Shown piece by piece: positions 63,761 through 64,000 of a stretch of DNA of 64,000 nucleotides. The position numbers were made by a program, and so were the translations under genes. Below the pieces are notes generated by a model, which made no database searches, was not told the origin of the DNA, and worked only from the letters and a program-made list of their open reading frames with translations. Each line of letters begins with the position of its first letter. Position 1 is the first letter of the stretch. The DNA comes from Butyrivibrio hungatei DSM 14810 (GTDB lineage Bacteria; Bacillota; Clostridia; Lachnospirales; Lachnospiraceae). The DNA is taken from NCBI RefSeq assembly GCF_900143205.1, contig NZ_FRDH01000004.1, positions 213,319 to 277,318 on the forward strand, given 5' to 3'.

Positions 63761-63822
63761 TGTGAAAAGGGAATATTTATTATTCCGTAAATTTATGTTC
63801 CAAATAGTAAGGAAAAAAACTT

Positions 63823-64000
63823 ATGGCTAAATATGTATTAAAAAGATTAATTCATGGACTTATCTCATCATTCATTGTTGTAGCAATCGTTATGATCATG
63901 ATCTATTCAATGCTTGACAAGAACCTTATTTTCAAGGCAGATACAGTCTACACTAACTACGGAAACAACGAGAAGGTTGCTTATTCTTTCAGAAAATGGG
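63823..64000 (+). CDS. Oligopeptide ABC transporter permease, cut by window end
   Basis: First 59 codons: MAKYVLKRLIHGLISSFIVV then AIVMIMIYSMLDKNL, the N-terminal membrane segment typical of OppB/DppB permeases. AAGGAAA precedes the ATG. It lies 127 bases after the binding protein and continues past the window. Confidence 0.85.
   Translation, partial: MAKYVLKRLIHGLISSFIVVAIVMIMIYSMLDKNLIFKADTVYTNYGNNEKVAYSFRKW

Overview
The window looks like chromosome of an anaerobic gut or rumen Clostridia bacterium (Lachnospiraceae, Butyrivibrio/Coprococcus-like). This is inferred from protein style, strong AGGAGG ribosome sites, low GC right of about 18.4 kb, and the mixture of mobilizable elements with a sugar/oligopeptide uptake region. 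It has three zones: a GC-rich left zone (1-16,720), a patchwork of mobile and defence genes (16,721-36,650), and an ordinary AT-rich chromosomal zone (36,650-64,000).

Left zone. A truncated XRE regulator, a broken P-loop kinase and a SnoaL-like gene precede a TetR-ABC exporter operon on the minus strand. That operon has one clear promoter covered by two palindromic operators. Next is a divergent Crp/Fnr regulator and a ferredoxin-hcp (hybrid cluster protein) operon. hcp is split: its first 436 codons end at 7,724 and its last 94 lie inverted at 16,426-16,710. Two related but different IS4-family insertion sequences (7,725-9,341 and 16,721-18,380) sit at the breakpoints, and the 10-bp target GATGGATATG is present at both, in opposite orientation. 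This is the signature of a transposase acting on the two facing IS ends and inverting about 9 kb. The inverted segment carries a mobilizable element: Mef-like efflux pump with attenuator leader, large serine recombinase, relaxase with a nested membrane-protein gene, MobC, a RepA-like ATPase with its core deleted, and a DUF6061-like protein.

Mobile/defence zone. A second mobilizable element (18.4-28.1 kb) has an XRE regulator, three zinc-ribbon/membrane or small proteins, relaxase and MobC, an oriT-like run of palindromes, an AbiE toxin-antitoxin pair, two Tn916 ORF7/ORF8-like genes, a strongly structured non-coding stretch, a SHOCT-like small protein and a serine recombinase. A 250-bp structured sequence beginning at the recombinase stop is repeated 4,991 bp downstream. 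Between the copies lie an XRE/operator switch, a type III toxin-antitoxin locus (two 39-nt RNA repeats plus a ToxN/AbiQ-type toxin), a phosphatase, fused gene fragments and an AbrB/RelE pair. IS30 and IS1380 fragments follow. After them is the most unusual element in the window: ten GTCTGC/GCAGAC half-sites in alternating orientation, spaced 31-32 and 22 bp (36,109-36,359).

Chromosomal zone. It holds a flavodoxin-like reductase, DUF1848 and DUF2798 genes, an ABC-F ribosome-protection-type gene behind an attenuator leader, a P-loop kinase-like gene, an MFS pump with an XRE-TPR regulator, RsgA, a hydrolase, and a giant 744-bp imperfect palindrome. It continues with LytTR-DUF3021 plus an ABC exporter, a lipoprotein, and a complete monosaccharide system: anchored binding protein, LytS-type kinase, AraC-type response regulator, lipoprotein sensor, then ChvE/MmsA/MmsB. 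The window ends with an M3 peptidase and the first genes of an oligopeptide ABC transporter. No rRNA, tRNA or CRISPR array was seen.
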